Positions 25,415-33,855 of a stretch of DNA of 33,855 bases are shown here, one piece after another. The notes beneath the pieces were generated by a model. The model was not told where the DNA came from. It was given only the letters and a program-made list of their open reading frames with translations, and did not search any database. The translations under genes were made by a program, and so were the position numbers. Position 1 is the first letter of the stretch; each line of letters begins with the position of its first letter. The DNA is taken from assembly GCA_029863125.1 (NCBI GenBank), contig JAOTWB010000025.1, forward strand, positions 1-33,855, written 5' to 3'. This stretch comes from Gammaproteobacteria bacterium (GTDB taxonomy: Bacteria; Pseudomonadota; Gammaproteobacteria; Steroidobacterales; Woeseiaceae).

Positions 25415-26039
25415 CAAGATACGCGTCTGTGGAGACGACCTGATCGGCATCGATGTGTCGAATCCGGCAGAGGCCGACAGTCTCGCCGAGCGCCTGCGGG
25501 TCACAGGCGATTGGCTGGAGGTCGTGGGTGGTATAGACACGGTCGTGCTTCGATTCGATGCGGCAACGCTCGACCCCGATTTTGTCGTCGGCAGGGTCCA
25601 CGAGACTACCGGCATGGATATGCCCGCAGCGGCGACGTCAGCGGAGGTGGTAACGATTCCAGTTTGCTACGGTCGCGAGTTTGGTCCGGATTTTGACGCT
25701 GTTTGCGCGATGCTCAAGCTCTCTGCCGAAGAACTGGTCGCGCTGCATGCGGGCCACGTTTACACGGTCGATATGCTCGGATTTACGCCCGGCTTCGCCT
25801 ATATCGGAGGCCTTGACGAGCGCCTCGCTGTGCCGCGCTTGCGTCAGCCGCGCGCCCACGTTGCGGCAGGCTCGGTCGGTATCGCGGACGGGCGAACCGG
25901 GCTGTATGCGTTACCGGGCCCGGGAGGCTGGGTGCTGATTGGCCGCACATCGTATCCGCTGTTCGATGCGAGCGCCGAGCCGCCGTTCGCACTCAAGCCC
26001 GGCATGCGCGTGCGTTTTATCGCGGAGCAACAGCCGTGA
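25401..26039 (+). CDS. pxpB: 5-oxoprolinase subunit PxpB (KipI-like)
   Basis: A 212-residue protein of the KipI/allophanate-hydrolase subunit 1 family. The motifs VVTIPVCYGREFGPD, LGFTPGFAYIGGLDERLAVPR and AAGSVGIADGRTGLYALPGPGGW are diagnostic. It forms the 5-oxoprolinase catalytic pair with PxpC. I place the start at GTG 25401 behind GAGAT; TTG 25407 is the alternative. It overlaps both neighbours: 14 bases with pxpA and four with pxpC. Confidence 0.95.
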   Translation: MPLANKIRVCGDDLIGIDVSNPAEADSLAERLRVTGDWLEVVGGIDTVVLRFDAATLDPDFVVGRVHETTGMDMPAAATSAEVVTIPVCYGREFGPDFDAVCAMLKLSAEELVALHAGHVYTVDMLGFTPGFAYIGGLDERLAVPRLRQPRAHVAAGSVGIADGRTGLYALPGPGGWVLIGRTSYPLFDASAEPPFALKPGMRVRFIAEQQP

Positions 26040-26977
26040 CGCTGGAAATCCTGAAACCGGGCCCGCAGACGACGATCCAGGCGGCGCCGCGCACGGGGCA
26101 GCGTCACCTTGGCGTACCGGCCAGCGGACCGGCAGATCCGCTGTCGATGGCATTGGCCAATCGGCTGGTCGGCAACGACCTGCTGGCGCCCGCGCTGGAG
26201 ATTGTCCTCGGCAGGCTAACGCTGCGCTTCCATTCGCAAACAGCCGTTGCACTGACCGGTGCGCACGCCCCGGCAACGCTGGATGGTAAACCGCTGCCGC
26301 TTCACAGTACGCGAGAAGCCAATGCCGGTGACGAACTGCAGGTGGGTCCGGCGGAGCAGGGTGCACGCGTCTATGCCGCATTCGCGGGAGGCCTGCAGGC
26401 GGACGAGATCCTGGGCTCGACCTCGACCTATCTGCCGGCGGGGCTGGGCGGGCATCATGGGCGGGCGCTGGTTAAGGGCGATCGCGTCGCTATCGTGCGC
26501 CATGAGCGACCGGTCGGGGTACTCGATACGCCCGACGAGTTTCAGCCGCCCATGTCAAAAAGCTGGGCGGTTCGCGTTTGCGATTCAGCAGAGACCGCTT
26601 GGCTGCAGGATCGGCGGCAGCTGTTTGATACGAATTTCAGTGTTGCAGGGCGATGCGATCGCATGGGAATCATGCTCGAAGGCGCGGCAATCGCAATCGA
26701 CTCGGACGGTCGCATGTCGAGTGCGCCGGTATTTCCGGGTACCGTGCAGTGTCCGGAGGATGGGCAGGTTTTCATGCTGTCGGTCGACGCGCAGACGACG
26801 GGTGGGTATGCGCGTGTCGCTCAGGTCACGCGTGCCGATCGTCACCTGCTGGGTCAACTACGCCCTGGCGATCATGTCAGGTTATTGTGGCGCGACCAGA
26901 TAAGTGCGATCGAGGACCTGCGCGAAAAGCTGGACTACTGGCGCGCGTGGCTCGCCGACATCGAGCGCGTGATCTGA
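26036..26977 (+). CDS. pxpC: 5-oxoprolinase subunit PxpC (KipA-like)
   Basis: A 313-residue member of the biotin-dependent carboxyltransferase-like/KipA family. TTIQAAPRTGQRHLGVPASGPADPLSMALANRLVGN and GTVQCPEDGQVFMLSVDAQTTGGYARVAQV are characteristic. It completes the PxpABC enzyme. GTG start overlapping the pxpB stop as GTGA. Only nine bases separate its stop from the tRNA gene on the other strand. Confidence 0.95.
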   Translation: MTLEILKPGPQTTIQAAPRTGQRHLGVPASGPADPLSMALANRLVGNDLLAPALEIVLGRLTLRFHSQTAVALTGAHAPATLDGKPLPLHSTREANAGDELQVGPAEQGARVYAAFAGGLQADEILGSTSTYLPAGLGGHHGRALVKGDRVAIVRHERPVGVLDTPDEFQPPMSKSWAVRVCDSAETAWLQDRRQLFDTNFSVAGRCDRMGIMLEGAAIAIDSDGRMSSAPVFPGTVQCPEDGQVFMLSVDAQTTGGYARVAQVTRADRHLLGQLRPGDHVRLLWRDQISAIEDLREKLDYWRAWLADIERVI

Positions 26978-26986
26978 CCGAAAAAG

Positions 26987-27063
<77 letters not shown>

Positions 27064-27108
27064 TTTTTTCTGATGTGGCCCTGACTGCAAGCGCACATAC
27101 GGAGCGCG

Positions 27109-27114
27109 ATTCTA
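27109..27114 (-). promoter_or_regulatory. -10 box candidate for the tRNA gene
   Basis: Minus-strand TAGAAT, 45 bases upstream of the mature tRNA 5' end and directly after the rpoD terminator. No clear -35 hexamer. Confidence 0.35.
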
Positions 27115-27122
27115 GCAGAACA

Positions 27123-27143
27123 AAGCCGGGCATTGCCCGGCTT
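27123..27143 (-). terminator. rpoD terminator hairpin
   Basis: AAGCCGGGCA and TGCCCGGCTT form a perfect 10-bp stem with a minimal loop, 26 bases after the rpoD stop; TTTGTTCT follows on the minus strand. Confidence 0.7.
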
Positions 27144-27168
27144 CTTTGCCAGCTGTTGAAACGGCGAA

Positions 27169-28980
27169 TCAGTCTTCGAGGAGGAAGCTCCTCAGCTGAT
27201 CCGAACGAGTCGGATGCCGGAGCTTCCTGAGCGCTTTCGCCTCGATCTGACGAATGCGTTCTCGCGTGACGTCGAACTGCTTGCCGACTTCCTCGAGCGT
27301 GTGGTCGGTGTTCATGTCGATGCCGAAGCGCATGCGCAGCACCTTGGCTTCGCGCGGCGTCAGGCCGGCAAGCACCGAATGCGTCGTTTCCTTTAGACCG
27401 GAGGTGGTCGCCGAGTCGACCGGTGAATGTACGGTCTGGTCTTCGATGAAATCGCCGAGATGCGAGTCTTCGTCGTCACCAATAGGTGTCTCCATGGAGA
27501 TCGGCTCTTTCGCGATCTTGAGCACCTTGCGAACCTTGTCCTCCGGCATTTCCATGCGCTCGGCCAGCTCGTCGGGCAACGGCTCGCGCCCCATTTCCTG
27601 CAGCATCTGCCGCGAAATACGGTTCAGCTTGTTGATGGTTTCGATCATATGGACCGGGATGCGGATCGTGCGGGCCTGGTCTGCGATCGAACGTGTAATA
27701 GCCTGTCGAATCCACCAGGTTGCATACGTCGAGAACTTGTAGCCGCGCCGGTATTCGAACTTGTCTACGGCCTTCATCAGGCCAATGTTGCCTTCCTGGA
27801 TAAGGTCGAGGAACTGCAGGCCGCGGTTGGTGTACTTCTTGGCAATTGAGATGACGAGCCGCAGGTTCGCTTCCACCATTTCCTTTTTTGCACGGCGGGC
27901 CTTCGCTTCGCCGATCGACATCTGGCGGTTGATTTCCTTGATCTCACTGATCTTGAGTCGGGTCGCTTCCTCGACCGCAATCAGCTTGCGCTGAGCTCGC
28001 GTGACATCATCCCTGAGCTTGGCAAGTATCGAGGAATGCTTGCGCTTGGCTCGAATATGTTTTTCGATCCAGGCAAGATCGGTTTCGCTCTTCGGAAAGC
28101 TGGACAAAAAGTCCTTGCGCGGCATGCCGGCATCGCGTACGCAAAGCTGCATGACGAGGCGCTCCTGGCTGCGGATGATCGAAACGACATCGCGCAGGTT
28201 GCGGACCAGTGCGTCGAAGAGCTTGGGCGCCAGCTTCAGTTCCATGATCTGGTCAGCCATGTCAGCGTGTGCCTTGACCGTCTTCTTGTCCTTCAGGCCA
28301 TGCAGGTCCAGGTTCTTCATCGCGCGGTTGAAGTGTCGACGAATAACCTTGACGCGAGCTATTACTTCATCGGGATCCGGTCCTGTCTCGATGACTTCAT
28401 CGTCATCGTCAGATTTTGGCGTGGGCGGCTTGATTTCATCAGGCTCGTTGGGGTCAATGAATCCAACGACAAAGTCCTGCATGCGGGTCTCGCCACTGGC
28501 CACCCGACCGGCTACTTCGAGCAGCGCCTCAGCCGTGGGCGGAAAGTGCACCATGTGGTACTTGACCTGGTTCAGGCCGTCCTCAATGCGCTTGGCGATT
28601 TCAATTTCGCCCTGCCGGGTCAGCAGTTCGACAGTCCCCATCTCACGCATGTACATGCGGACTGGATCGGTCGTGCGGCCGAATTCCGCGTCCACGCTGG
28701 CGAGCGCGGCCTCGGCTTCTTCGACGGCATCATCGTCCGTCGCCGTTGCGTCGGACAATGTTATCGATTCGACGTCGGGCACTTTTTCGTGCACGGCAAT
28801 GCCCATGTCGTTAATCATGTTAACGATGTCTTCGATCTGTTCCGGGTCGACGATGTCATTCGGCAAGTGATCGTTGACCTCGGCATAGGTCAGATACCCT
28901 TGATCCTTGCCGCGGGCAATTAATGCTTTCAGCTCCTTGGCTTGCTTGCTGCCACCGACTGCTGCTTTCTTTTTCGTCAA
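27169..28980 (-). CDS. rpoD: Primary sigma factor RpoD (sigma70)
   Basis: The housekeeping sigma factor, 603 residues against 613 in E. coli. Region 1.1 ([19 protein letters not shown]), the non-conserved spacer, region 2 ([39 protein letters not shown]) and region 4 with its helix-turn-helix ([29 protein letters not shown]) are all intact. It directs RNA polymerase to -35/-10 promoters. The start is TTG: the frame closes 12 codons upstream, there is no ATG or GTG in between, and AGGGG sits about 7 bases before the TTG. It is the last gene of the rpsU-yqeY-dnaG-rpoD operon. Confidence 0.98.
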   Translation of the reverse strand: MTKKKAAVGGSKQAKELKALIARGKDQGYLTYAEVNDHLPNDIVDPEQIEDIVNMINDMGIAVHEKVPDVESITLSDATATDDDAVEEAEAALASVDAEFGRTTDPVRMYMREMGTVELLTRQGEIEIAKRIEDGLNQVKYHMVHFPPTAEALLEVAGRVASGETRMQDFVVGFIDPNEPDEIKPPTPKSDDDDEVIETGPDPDEVIARVKVIRRHFNRAMKNLDLHGLKDKKTVKAHADMADQIMELKLAPKLFDALVRNLRDVVSIIRSQERLVMQLCVRDAGMPRKDFLSSFPKSETDLAWIEKHIRAKRKHSSILAKLRDDVTRAQRKLIAVEEATRLKISEIKEINRQMSIGEAKARRAKKEMVEANLRLVISIAKKYTNRGLQFLDLIQEGNIGLMKAVDKFEYRRGYKFSTYATWWIRQAITRSIADQARTIRIPVHMIETINKLNRISRQMLQEMGREPLPDELAERMEMPEDKVRKVLKIAKEPISMETPIGDDEDSHLGDFIEDQTVHSPVDSATTSGLKETTHSVLAGLTPREAKVLRMRFGIDMNTDHTLEEVGKQFDVTRERIRQIEAKALRKLRHPTRSDQLRSFLLED

Positions 28981-29068
28981 GACAAAACCCCTGCGGGCAA
29001 AAGATACAAACGATTAATAATACGCTTTCGAGATCACCCAATCCACAAATTGTTCGCTGGTTTTGGAC

Positions 29069-30814
29069 CTAATTCAGCGCCCGCAGTTCCGATTTTTCAT
29101 CGTCCGAAAGCCCAATAACTCGCTGTTTTTCAATAAGAAAATCAATCCTGTCCTTGCGTCCGGCCAGGGCCAGCTGATCCACGCATTCGCGAAGCTCTGC
29201 CGCCGGGTCGAATTCCTCGTCCTGCGGCAGTGCGACAGCGGCCAGCTTGCCGAGGTGGCGGCCCTGCTCATCATGCCGCCAGCGTTCGAGCAAGCCTGCC
29301 GTTGTGATATTGGGCTCGGACCGTACGGTTTCAATGAGTGACCGCAGCAAATCGGCACCGGGCCGATTGACACCCGCAAGCCTGTCGATGTCGATATTCC
29401 GACCCGCTTCCGGGTGGTTCAGGATAATCGTGATGGCATGGCGCACCACGGAGGGTTTGCCTGCGCCCGGAGGCAGCCGCTGTCTTCTCTCTGCGGTGGC
29501 GAACCTCGACGTCGAGTCCCGGCCTCGGGCCGACCCGCCGGCTATCATTTTCTCGAGTTTTGCGGCCGTCAGACCGACGGCCTCCGCGAGACTCTCGATC
29601 AACAGTTCGCGGTAAACCCCGGTCGGTATCTTGTGCACAAGAGGTCGTGCCAATTCCGCCAGTCTCGCCCGCCCATCGACGGTGTCCATGTCGACCTGGC
29701 TCGAGAGTTCTTCGATAAGAAACTCGGACAAGGCAACGCCGGCATCCAGGGCGTTGACGAAACCGTCGGCGCCGTGCGCGTTTACGAATGAGTCGGGGTC
29801 ATGTCCCTCCGGCAGAAAAACGAAGCGGATCTGCCGGCCTTCGCGAACCTGAGGCAGCGCGTTTTCCAGCGCTCGCCAGGCAGCCGCCCTGCCGGCGCGA
29901 TCGCCGTCGAAGCAGAAATAGACGTTCTCAGTCAGACGAAAAAGGTTATTCAGATGTTCGCTGGTTGTCGCTGTGCCGAGCGTCGCGACCGAAAAGTCGA
30001 TGCCATGGCGCGCCAGTGCAACCACGTCCATGTAGCCTTCGACAACGACGAGCCGGTCGATCTGTCGCAATGCGCGGCGAGCCTCGAATAACCCGTACAG
30101 TTCGCGGCCCTTGTGAAAAAGGACGGTCTCCGGCGAGTTCAGGTACTTTGGCTCTCCGTCAGCCATTATGCGGCCGCCAAATCCAATCGTACGACCGCGC
30201 GCATCCCTGATCGGAAACATGATGCGATCGCGAAAACGGTCATAGTGCTGCCCGTTGTCCTTGCGAATAATCAGCCCGGTCGCAAGCAGCCGTTCCGTCG
30301 CTTCCGGTGATTTTCCGAACTTGTCGAGTACGTTGCTCCAGCCATCCGCGGCGTAGCCGATGCCGAAGCGTTTCGCGGTCGCGCCGTCGATACCGCGCTG
30401 TTTCAAATAGGCAACAGCTGCCGGCATGTCATTCATCGCGGCCTGCCAGTGCCTGGCGACCGCATCCATCAGGGAAAACAACTCGTCGTAGCGGCGGGCA
30501 GGTTTGTCGCTTTCGCTTCTCGGCACATCGACGCCCATCGAACCAGCCAGATTCTCAATGGCCTCGACAAAACTCATGTGATCGAATTCCATCAGGAAGC
30601 CAATAGCCGTGCCGTGAGCCCCGCAGCCGAAGCAATGGTAGAAGCCCTTGCCCGGGCTGACCGTGAAGGACGGCGTCTTCTCATCGTGAAAGGGACAGCA
30701 GGCCTTGAATTCCCGGCCGGCCTTTTTCAAGGGCACGCGGCGACCGACAACCTCGACGATATCCGCTCTTGCGACCAGATCATCAATGAAATCCTGAGGA
30801 ATCAGTCCGGACAT
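29069..30814 (-). CDS. dnaG: DNA primase DnaG
   Basis: The replication primase, 581 residues. The CHC2 zinc domain is complete (Cys40, His43, Cys61, Cys64). The TOPRIM core follows, with EGYMD at 259-263 and DGDRAG near 305. The C-terminal helicase-binding domain ends in SELRALN. It makes RNA primers at the fork with DnaB. The ATG lacks a recognisable Shine-Dalgarno sequence, in line with the low translation expected for primase in this operon. The gene lies between yqeY and rpoD. Confidence 0.98.
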   Translation of the reverse strand: MSGLIPQDFIDDLVARADIVEVVGRRVPLKKAGREFKACCPFHDEKTPSFTVSPGKGFYHCFGCGAHGTAIGFLMEFDHMSFVEAIENLAGSMGVDVPRSESDKPARRYDELFSLMDAVARHWQAAMNDMPAAVAYLKQRGIDGATAKRFGIGYAADGWSNVLDKFGKSPEATERLLATGLIIRKDNGQHYDRFRDRIMFPIRDARGRTIGFGGRIMADGEPKYLNSPETVLFHKGRELYGLFEARRALRQIDRLVVVEGYMDVVALARHGIDFSVATLGTATTSEHLNNLFRLTENVYFCFDGDRAGRAAAWRALENALPQVREGRQIRFVFLPEGHDPDSFVNAHGADGFVNALDAGVALSEFLIEELSSQVDMDTVDGRARLAELARPLVHKIPTGVYRELLIESLAEAVGLTAAKLEKMIAGGSARGRDSTSRFATAERRQRLPPGAGKPSVVRHAITIILNHPEAGRNIDIDRLAGVNRPGADLLRSLIETVRSEPNITTAGLLERWRHDEQGRHLGKLAAVALPQDEEFDPAAELRECVDQLALAGRKDRIDFLIEKQRVIGLSDDEKSELRALN

Positions 30815-30880
30815 AATAGTACTAACGACGACCGGGCACTGCCGGGTCTTGGCTGTTGTTACGAGGTCTGAACTCTCCGG

Positions 30881-31330
30881 TCAAAGGGCGTTAAGGCGCT
30901 CCTTGACTGCGGCACTGACTGCGCCCATATCGGCGCGGCCTGCTGCCTTGGCTTTAATTTGGCCCATGACCTTGCCCATGTCACGAATGCTCTGGGCCCC
31001 CGTCGCCCGAATAACCTGATCGACCATGGCAGCCAGTTCATCGGCGGCGAGCTGTTTCGGCAAATACTTCTCAATAATGGCGATTTCGTCGCGCTCGATT
31101 TTCGCGAGGTCCTCGCGCTTGCCTTTTTCGAATTGCTCTATCGAGTCGCGCCGTTGCTTGACCATTTTGGCTAACACGGCAAGTACAGCGGCATCGTCCA
31201 ATTCGACGCGCTTGTCGACCTCGATTTGCTTGATTGCCGCGAGGATGAGCCTCACCGTTTTGAGCCGGTCCTTATCACCGGCCTTCATGGCGGCCTTCAT
31301 GTCTTCTGTGATCTGGCCTTTGAGGGACAT
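30881..31330 (-). CDS. yqeY: GatB/YqeY domain protein
   Basis: A 149-residue helical protein related to the tRNA-binding tail of GatB. Motifs MKAGDKDRLKTVRLILAAIK, EIAIIEKYLPKQL and DMGKVMGQIKAKAAGRADMGAVSAAVKERL are characteristic. Probably binds tRNA or another nucleic acid; no precise function is proven. GGAG lies 8 bases before the ATG. Insertion of yqeY between rpsU and dnaG is common in gammaproteobacteria. Confidence 0.95.
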   Translation of the reverse strand: MSLKGQITEDMKAAMKAGDKDRLKTVRLILAAIKQIEVDKRVELDDAAVLAVLAKMVKQRRDSIEQFEKGKREDLAKIERDEIAIIEKYLPKQLAADELAAMVDQVIRATGAQSIRDMGKVMGQIKAKAAGRADMGAVSAAVKERLNAL

Positions 31331-31365
31331 TACAGCAGCTCCACGAATGCGAAGCTCAATTCGTA

Positions 31366-31581
31366 TTAGTAAAGACGCTTGCGCTTGGCTTCGTCCCGAG
31401 AAATGCGCTTGAGATGGCGCTTGACGGCGGCCGCTTTCTTGCGCTTGCGCTCCTGTGTGGGCTTCTCGTAGAACTCGCGACGACGAAGCTCGGTCAGGAT
31501 TCCCGCCTTTTCACAGGCACGCTTGAAGCGCCGCAGGGCAGCGTCAAAATACTCGTTCTCTTTTACGCGAACGCTTGGCAT
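31366..31581 (-). CDS. rpsU: 30S ribosomal protein S21
   Basis: A 71-residue, highly basic small-subunit protein, the normal length for gammaproteobacteria; [21 protein letters not shown] is unmistakable. S21 helps 30S subunits bind mRNA near the anti-Shine-Dalgarno. It is the first gene of the macromolecular-synthesis operon. The leader of about 50 bases contains a terminator-like hairpin. Confidence 0.99.
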   Translation of the reverse strand: MPSVRVKENEYFDAALRRFKRACEKAGILTELRRREFYEKPTQERKRKKAAAVKRHLKRISRDEAKRKRLY

Positions 31582-31600
31582 TGTTCAGGTATTCCGTCCA

Positions 31601-31630
31601 GACATAAATAAACCCGGCTCTAGGGCCGGG
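31601..31630 (-). terminator. Terminator-like hairpin in the rpsU leader (attenuator candidate)
   Basis: Minus-strand CCCGGC-CCTAGA-GCCGGG followed directly by TTTATTTATG, starting about 12 bases after the -10 box and ending about 20 bases before the rpsU ATG. It has the form of an intrinsic terminator or attenuator in the transcribed leader. Confidence 0.55.
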
Positions 31631-31642
31631 ACTGAGCAGCAT

Positions 31643-31671
31643 ATAATAACGCCGGATTTGGCGGTTTGCAA
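31643..31671 (-). promoter_or_regulatory. Sigma70 promoter of rpsU-yqeY-dnaG-rpoD
   Basis: -35 TTGCAA (31666-31671) and -10 TATTAT (31643-31648) separated by 17 bases on the minus strand. Good match and ideal position. Confidence 0.7.
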
Positions 31672-31702
31672 AGCATTTGCCGGCGAAATCCAGTGCGGAC
31701 GG

Positions 31703-31723
31703 AGGCCACATCGTAGGTGGCCT
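31703..31723. repeat. 7-bp inverted repeat beside the REP-like element
   Basis: AGGCCAC and GTGGCCT around a 7-base loop, overlapping the left part of the REP-like element upstream of tsaD. Possibly part of a two-hairpin structure. Confidence 0.5.
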
Positions 31724-31747
31724 GGCGCGGGCATGGCCCGCTCCTAC
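31713..31747 (-). repeat. REP-like element with GTAGGAGC head, second copy
   Basis: On the minus strand GTAGGAGCGGGC leads into the stem GCGGGC-ATG-GCCCGC (plus-strand 31727-31741). GTAGG/CCTAC at the outer ends makes the whole unit palindromic. Same head and orientation as the copy at 3824-3852. Confidence 0.65.
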
Positions 31748-31766
31748 ACGGTATGATCCGCGGCCT

Positions 31767-32777
31767 ATGAACATTCTGGGAATCGAAACCAGCTGTGATG
31801 AGACCGGCGTCGCGCTTTACAGCAGGGAGCGCGGCCTGATCGCGCATGCACTGCACAGCCAGGTTGACCTTCATGCGGTCTATGGCGGAGTGGTCCCGGA
31901 GATTGCGTCCCGCGATCACGTGCGCATGTTGCTGCCGCTGATCCGGCAGGTTCTCGGGGAGGCCGGCATCGCGAAGCCGGACGCGATTGCCTATACGGCG
32001 GGCCCCGGCCTGATCGGCGCCCTCATGGTCGGCGGGGGCATGGCGAACGGGCTAGGGCTGGCCTGGGGCTGCCCGGTTATCCCGGTGCATCACATGGAAG
32101 GACACCTGCTGGCGCCGATGCTCGAGGATGACCCGCCCGAGTTTCCATTCCTGGCGCTGCTCGTCTCGGGGGGACATACGATGCTCATCGCGGTGCGTGC
32201 GCTGGGTGACTACCGCCTGCTTGGCACCACGCTGGACGACGCGGTCGGCGAGGCTTTTGACAAAACGGCGAAGCTTCTTGGCCTCGGCTATCCCGGCGGG
32301 CCGGCGCTGGCCGCACTGGCAGAACGGGGGGACGACAATGCGTTCGCCTTTCCGCGGCCCATGCTGCAAAAGCCGGGATTCGATTTCAGTTTCAGCGGAC
32401 TGAAGACAGCCGTCATGCTCGAAGTCAGAAAGGCCGAAGCCGCGGGCGTGCTCTGCCGGGAAGATGTTGCAGCATCGTTTCAGCGCGCAGCCGTCGATAC
32501 GCTGGTGGCCAGAGCAATCAAAGCGGCCAGGTCGCACGGACTCGGGCGCATAGTCGTCGCAGGAGGAGTCGGTGCAAACAAATTGCTGCGGAAGGAAATC
32601 GCGGAGCGTTTCGATGGCTCCGTTTTCTATCCTCGCATGGAGTTTTGTACCGACAATGGTGCGATGATTGCTGTCGCCGGTGCACTGCGTTTGACGGAAG
32701 CTGTGCCTGCCGATGAAATTAGAGTGCAGTCGCGCTGGTCGATAGCATCATTGGGTGTGCCGCTACCGGTACAGTGA
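31767..32777 (+). CDS. tsaD: tRNA threonylcarbamoyladenosine transferase TsaD
   Basis: A 336-residue ASKHA-fold enzyme that transfers threonylcarbamoyl to A37 of ANN-decoding tRNAs, acting with TsaB, TsaE and Tsa[16 protein letters not shown] opens the protein; the metal-binding histidines are in HHMEGH (His109 and His113). LVSGGHT and [10 protein letters not shown] are also present. The ATG is chosen at the conserved N-terminus; the open frame continues upstream through the REP-like element. It is divergent from rpsU, the classical arrangement. folB follows after 21 bases. Confidence 0.98.
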   Translation: MNILGIETSCDETGVALYSRERGLIAHALHSQVDLHAVYGGVVPEIASRDHVRMLLPLIRQVLGEAGIAKPDAIAYTAGPGLIGALMVGGGMANGLGLAWGCPVIPVHHMEGHLLAPMLEDDPPEFPFLALLVSGGHTMLIAVRALGDYRLLGTTLDDAVGEAFDKTAKLLGLGYPGGPALAALAERGDDNAFAFPRPMLQKPGFDFSFSGLKTAVMLEVRKAEAAGVLCREDVAASFQRAAVDTLVARAIKAARSHGLGRIVVAGGVGANKLLRKEIAERFDGSVFYPRMEFCTDNGAMIAVAGALRLTEAVPADEIRVQSRWSIASLGVPLPVQ

Positions 32778-32798
32778 GAAAGGAATATCGATCACATT

Positions 32799-33158
32799 AT
32801 GGACAAGATCTTTCTAAACGAACTCAAGGTCGATACGGTCATCGGCATCTGGGACTGGGAACGCAAGATTCGTCAGACAGTCGTCATCGATCTCGAAATG
32901 AGCGCGGACGTCGCGAAAGCAGCGGCGACGGACAACGTTGACGACACGCTGAACTACAAATTGGTCGCCAAGCGCATCCGGACTTTCGTTGCCGATTCGA
33001 GTTTCCAGCTCGTCGAAACGCTCGCGGAGCGAATTGCCGGAATCGTCCGTGACGAATTCGGCGTTGCATGGGTAAAAGTGCGGGTAAACAAGGTCGGGGC
33101 GATTCGAGGCTCGCGCGATGTGGGTATTCTCATCGAACGCGGCCAGCGGCCCGACTGA
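32799..33158 (+). CDS. folB: Dihydroneopterin aldolase FolB
   Basis: A 119-residue folate-pathway enzyme that cleaves 7,8-dihydroneopterin to 6-hydroxymethyl-dihydropterin and glycolaldehyde. IFLNELKVDTVIGIWDWERKIRQTVVIDLEM, DTLNYKLVAKRI and LVETLAERIA are diagnostic. The next gene, folK, encodes the following step of the pathway, 20 bases downstream. Confidence 0.96.
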   Translation: MDKIFLNELKVDTVIGIWDWERKIRQTVVIDLEMSADVAKAAATDNVDDTLNYKLVAKRIRTFVADSSFQLVETLAERIAGIVRDEFGVAWVKVRVNKVGAIRGSRDVGILIERGQRPD

Positions 33159-33178
33159 AAACGAATCCGGGAAGAATC

Positions 33179-33667
33179 ATGTCGATCGTCTACCTGGGGC
33201 TCGGGAGCAATATCCGGCCCGAAGAGAACCTGAGCCTCGGCGTGCGCGAACTGCGGCGGCACCACGAGGACGTGGAAGTCTCGTCGGTCTACCGTAGCGC
33301 CGCAGTCGGCTTTGAAGGCGATGACTTTTTGAACCTCGTTCTGCGCTTCAGGTCGGAACAGACACCGGTTGAAATCTGCAGCGAGATCGATCGACTACAC
33401 GATCTGGCGGGACGCGAGCGCAGCAGCGATAAATGGGCGGCACGCCCGCTCGATATCGACCTGCTGCTCTACGATGATCTCATTATGGATGAACGCCCGG
33501 TGCGGGTACCGCGCAGCGACATACTCGAATACAGCTTCGTGCTAGGGCCGCTGGCGGAGCTGGCTCCGGACCTCGTGCACCCGGTAACGGGAAAAACGAT
33601 GCTGACGCACTGGCAGGAATTCGATGCGGAGAGTCAACCGCTGGAGTTTGTCGGCGTTATTTTGTAA
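33179..33667 (+). CDS. folK: HPPK, 2-amino-4-hydroxy-6-hydroxymethyldihydropteridine pyrophosphokinase
   Basis: A 162-residue cytoplasmic kinase that pyrophosphorylates the FolB product. YLGLGSNIRPEENL opens the protein; the signature WAARPLDIDLLLYDD carries the conserved RxxDxDxxL metal/ATP residues. The ATG is preceded by GGGAAG. The reading frame extends upstream inside folB but the family's N-terminus fixes the start. Confidence 0.97.
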   Translation: MSIVYLGLGSNIRPEENLSLGVRELRRHHEDVEVSSVYRSAAVGFEGDDFLNLVLRFRSEQTPVEICSEIDRLHDLAGRERSSDKWAARPLDIDLLLYDDLIMDERPVRVPRSDILEYSFVLGPLAELAPDLVHPVTGKTMLTHWQEFDAESQPLEFVGVIL

Positions 33668-33677
33668 CGGAGGAGTC

Positions 33678-33855
33678 ATGCGCAAACTGCCCGGTGTGCT
33701 GCTCATACTGTCCCTGGCTGGTTGCGGCAGCGACGGTGATGGTTCCGCCGGGCCGCAGGTGGGCACGGCTGCCTGTGAAAATGACGGCCAAAAACAGTTC
33801 GTGCTCGACGGTTTGTATGCCTGGTACCTGTGGAATGACCTGCTGCCGGCCGATA
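33678..33855 (+). CDS. Lipoprotein, probable S41-family peptidase, 5' part only
   Basis: The first 59 residues of a gene cut by the window edge. A lipobox LAGC (Cys17) follows a short hydrophobic stretch, then an acidic/Gly-rich linker and CENDGQKQFVLDGLYAWYLWNDLLPAD, a segment typical of the N-terminal helical domain of S41 (C-terminal processing-like) peptidases. Catalytic residues lie beyond the window. A strong Shine-Dalgarno, GGAGGAG, precedes the ATG. Confidence 0.65.
   Translation, partial: MRKLPGVLLILSLAGCGSDGDGSAGPQVGTAACENDGQKQFVLDGLYAWYLWNDLLPAD

Noticed and set aside
30815-30880. Intrinsic terminator between yqeY and dnaG
   Set aside because: The stem has mismatches and no U tract follows, so it is not supported.

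Overview
The window looks like the chromosome of a GC-rich, Gram-negative gammaproteobacterium. The strongest clue is the macromolecular-synthesis block rpsU-yqeY-dnaG-rpoD on the minus strand, divergent from tsaD and followed by folB-folK, which is the usual gammaproteobacterial order. Lipoproteins, outer-membrane barrels ending in Phe/Tyr, an Azotobacter-type FdxA and a rhomboid with a DUF2007-like extension fit. The surface cytochrome genes recall marine Woeseiales/Chromatiales-like lineages, but that placement is inference. I see no insertion sequence, prophage or CRISPR array.

Layout. 1-5.7 kb: minus-strand rhomboid protease, a possible 24-residue membrane peptide, then a plus-strand run of SRPBCC protein, Nudix hydrolase, metallo-beta-lactamase-fold hydrolase and FdxA; then a DhlA-type haloalkane dehalogenase divergent from an HSL-family esterase. 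5.7-7.1 kb: an N2227-type methyltransferase with an N-terminal zinc ribbon. 7.1-19.2 kb: the most interesting region, two divergent operons around an 863-bp intergenic region. The left operon (minus) encodes an exported CxxCH protein, a di-CxxCH LamG lipoprotein and a Tat-exported DUF1501 protein, and ends at a strong terminator. The right operon (plus) encodes an HzsA-related beta-propeller lipoprotein with two CxxCH sites, two overlapping outer-membrane barrel genes, a DUF4266 mini-lipoprotein ending in GGGCGCN, and a DUF3570 barrel. All eight products appear exported. I read this as a candidate undescribed envelope redox system with up to five haem c groups and three barrels.

19.2-23.8 kb: overlapping genes for LemA, DUF2207 protein, an amidohydrolase lipoprotein and a second rhomboid. 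23.8-27.0 kb: SDR oxidoreductase (minus), then the pxpABC 5-oxoprolinase operon. 27.0-31.7 kb: tRNA with anticodon CAT (probably Ile2), rpoD, dnaG, yqeY and rpsU, all minus, driven by a recognisable sigma70 promoter with a terminator-like hairpin right behind it. 31.7-33.9 kb: tsaD, folB, folK and the start of an S41-protease-like lipoprotein cut by the window edge. Two REP-like elements with a shared GTAGGAGC head lie at 3.8 and 31.7 kb.
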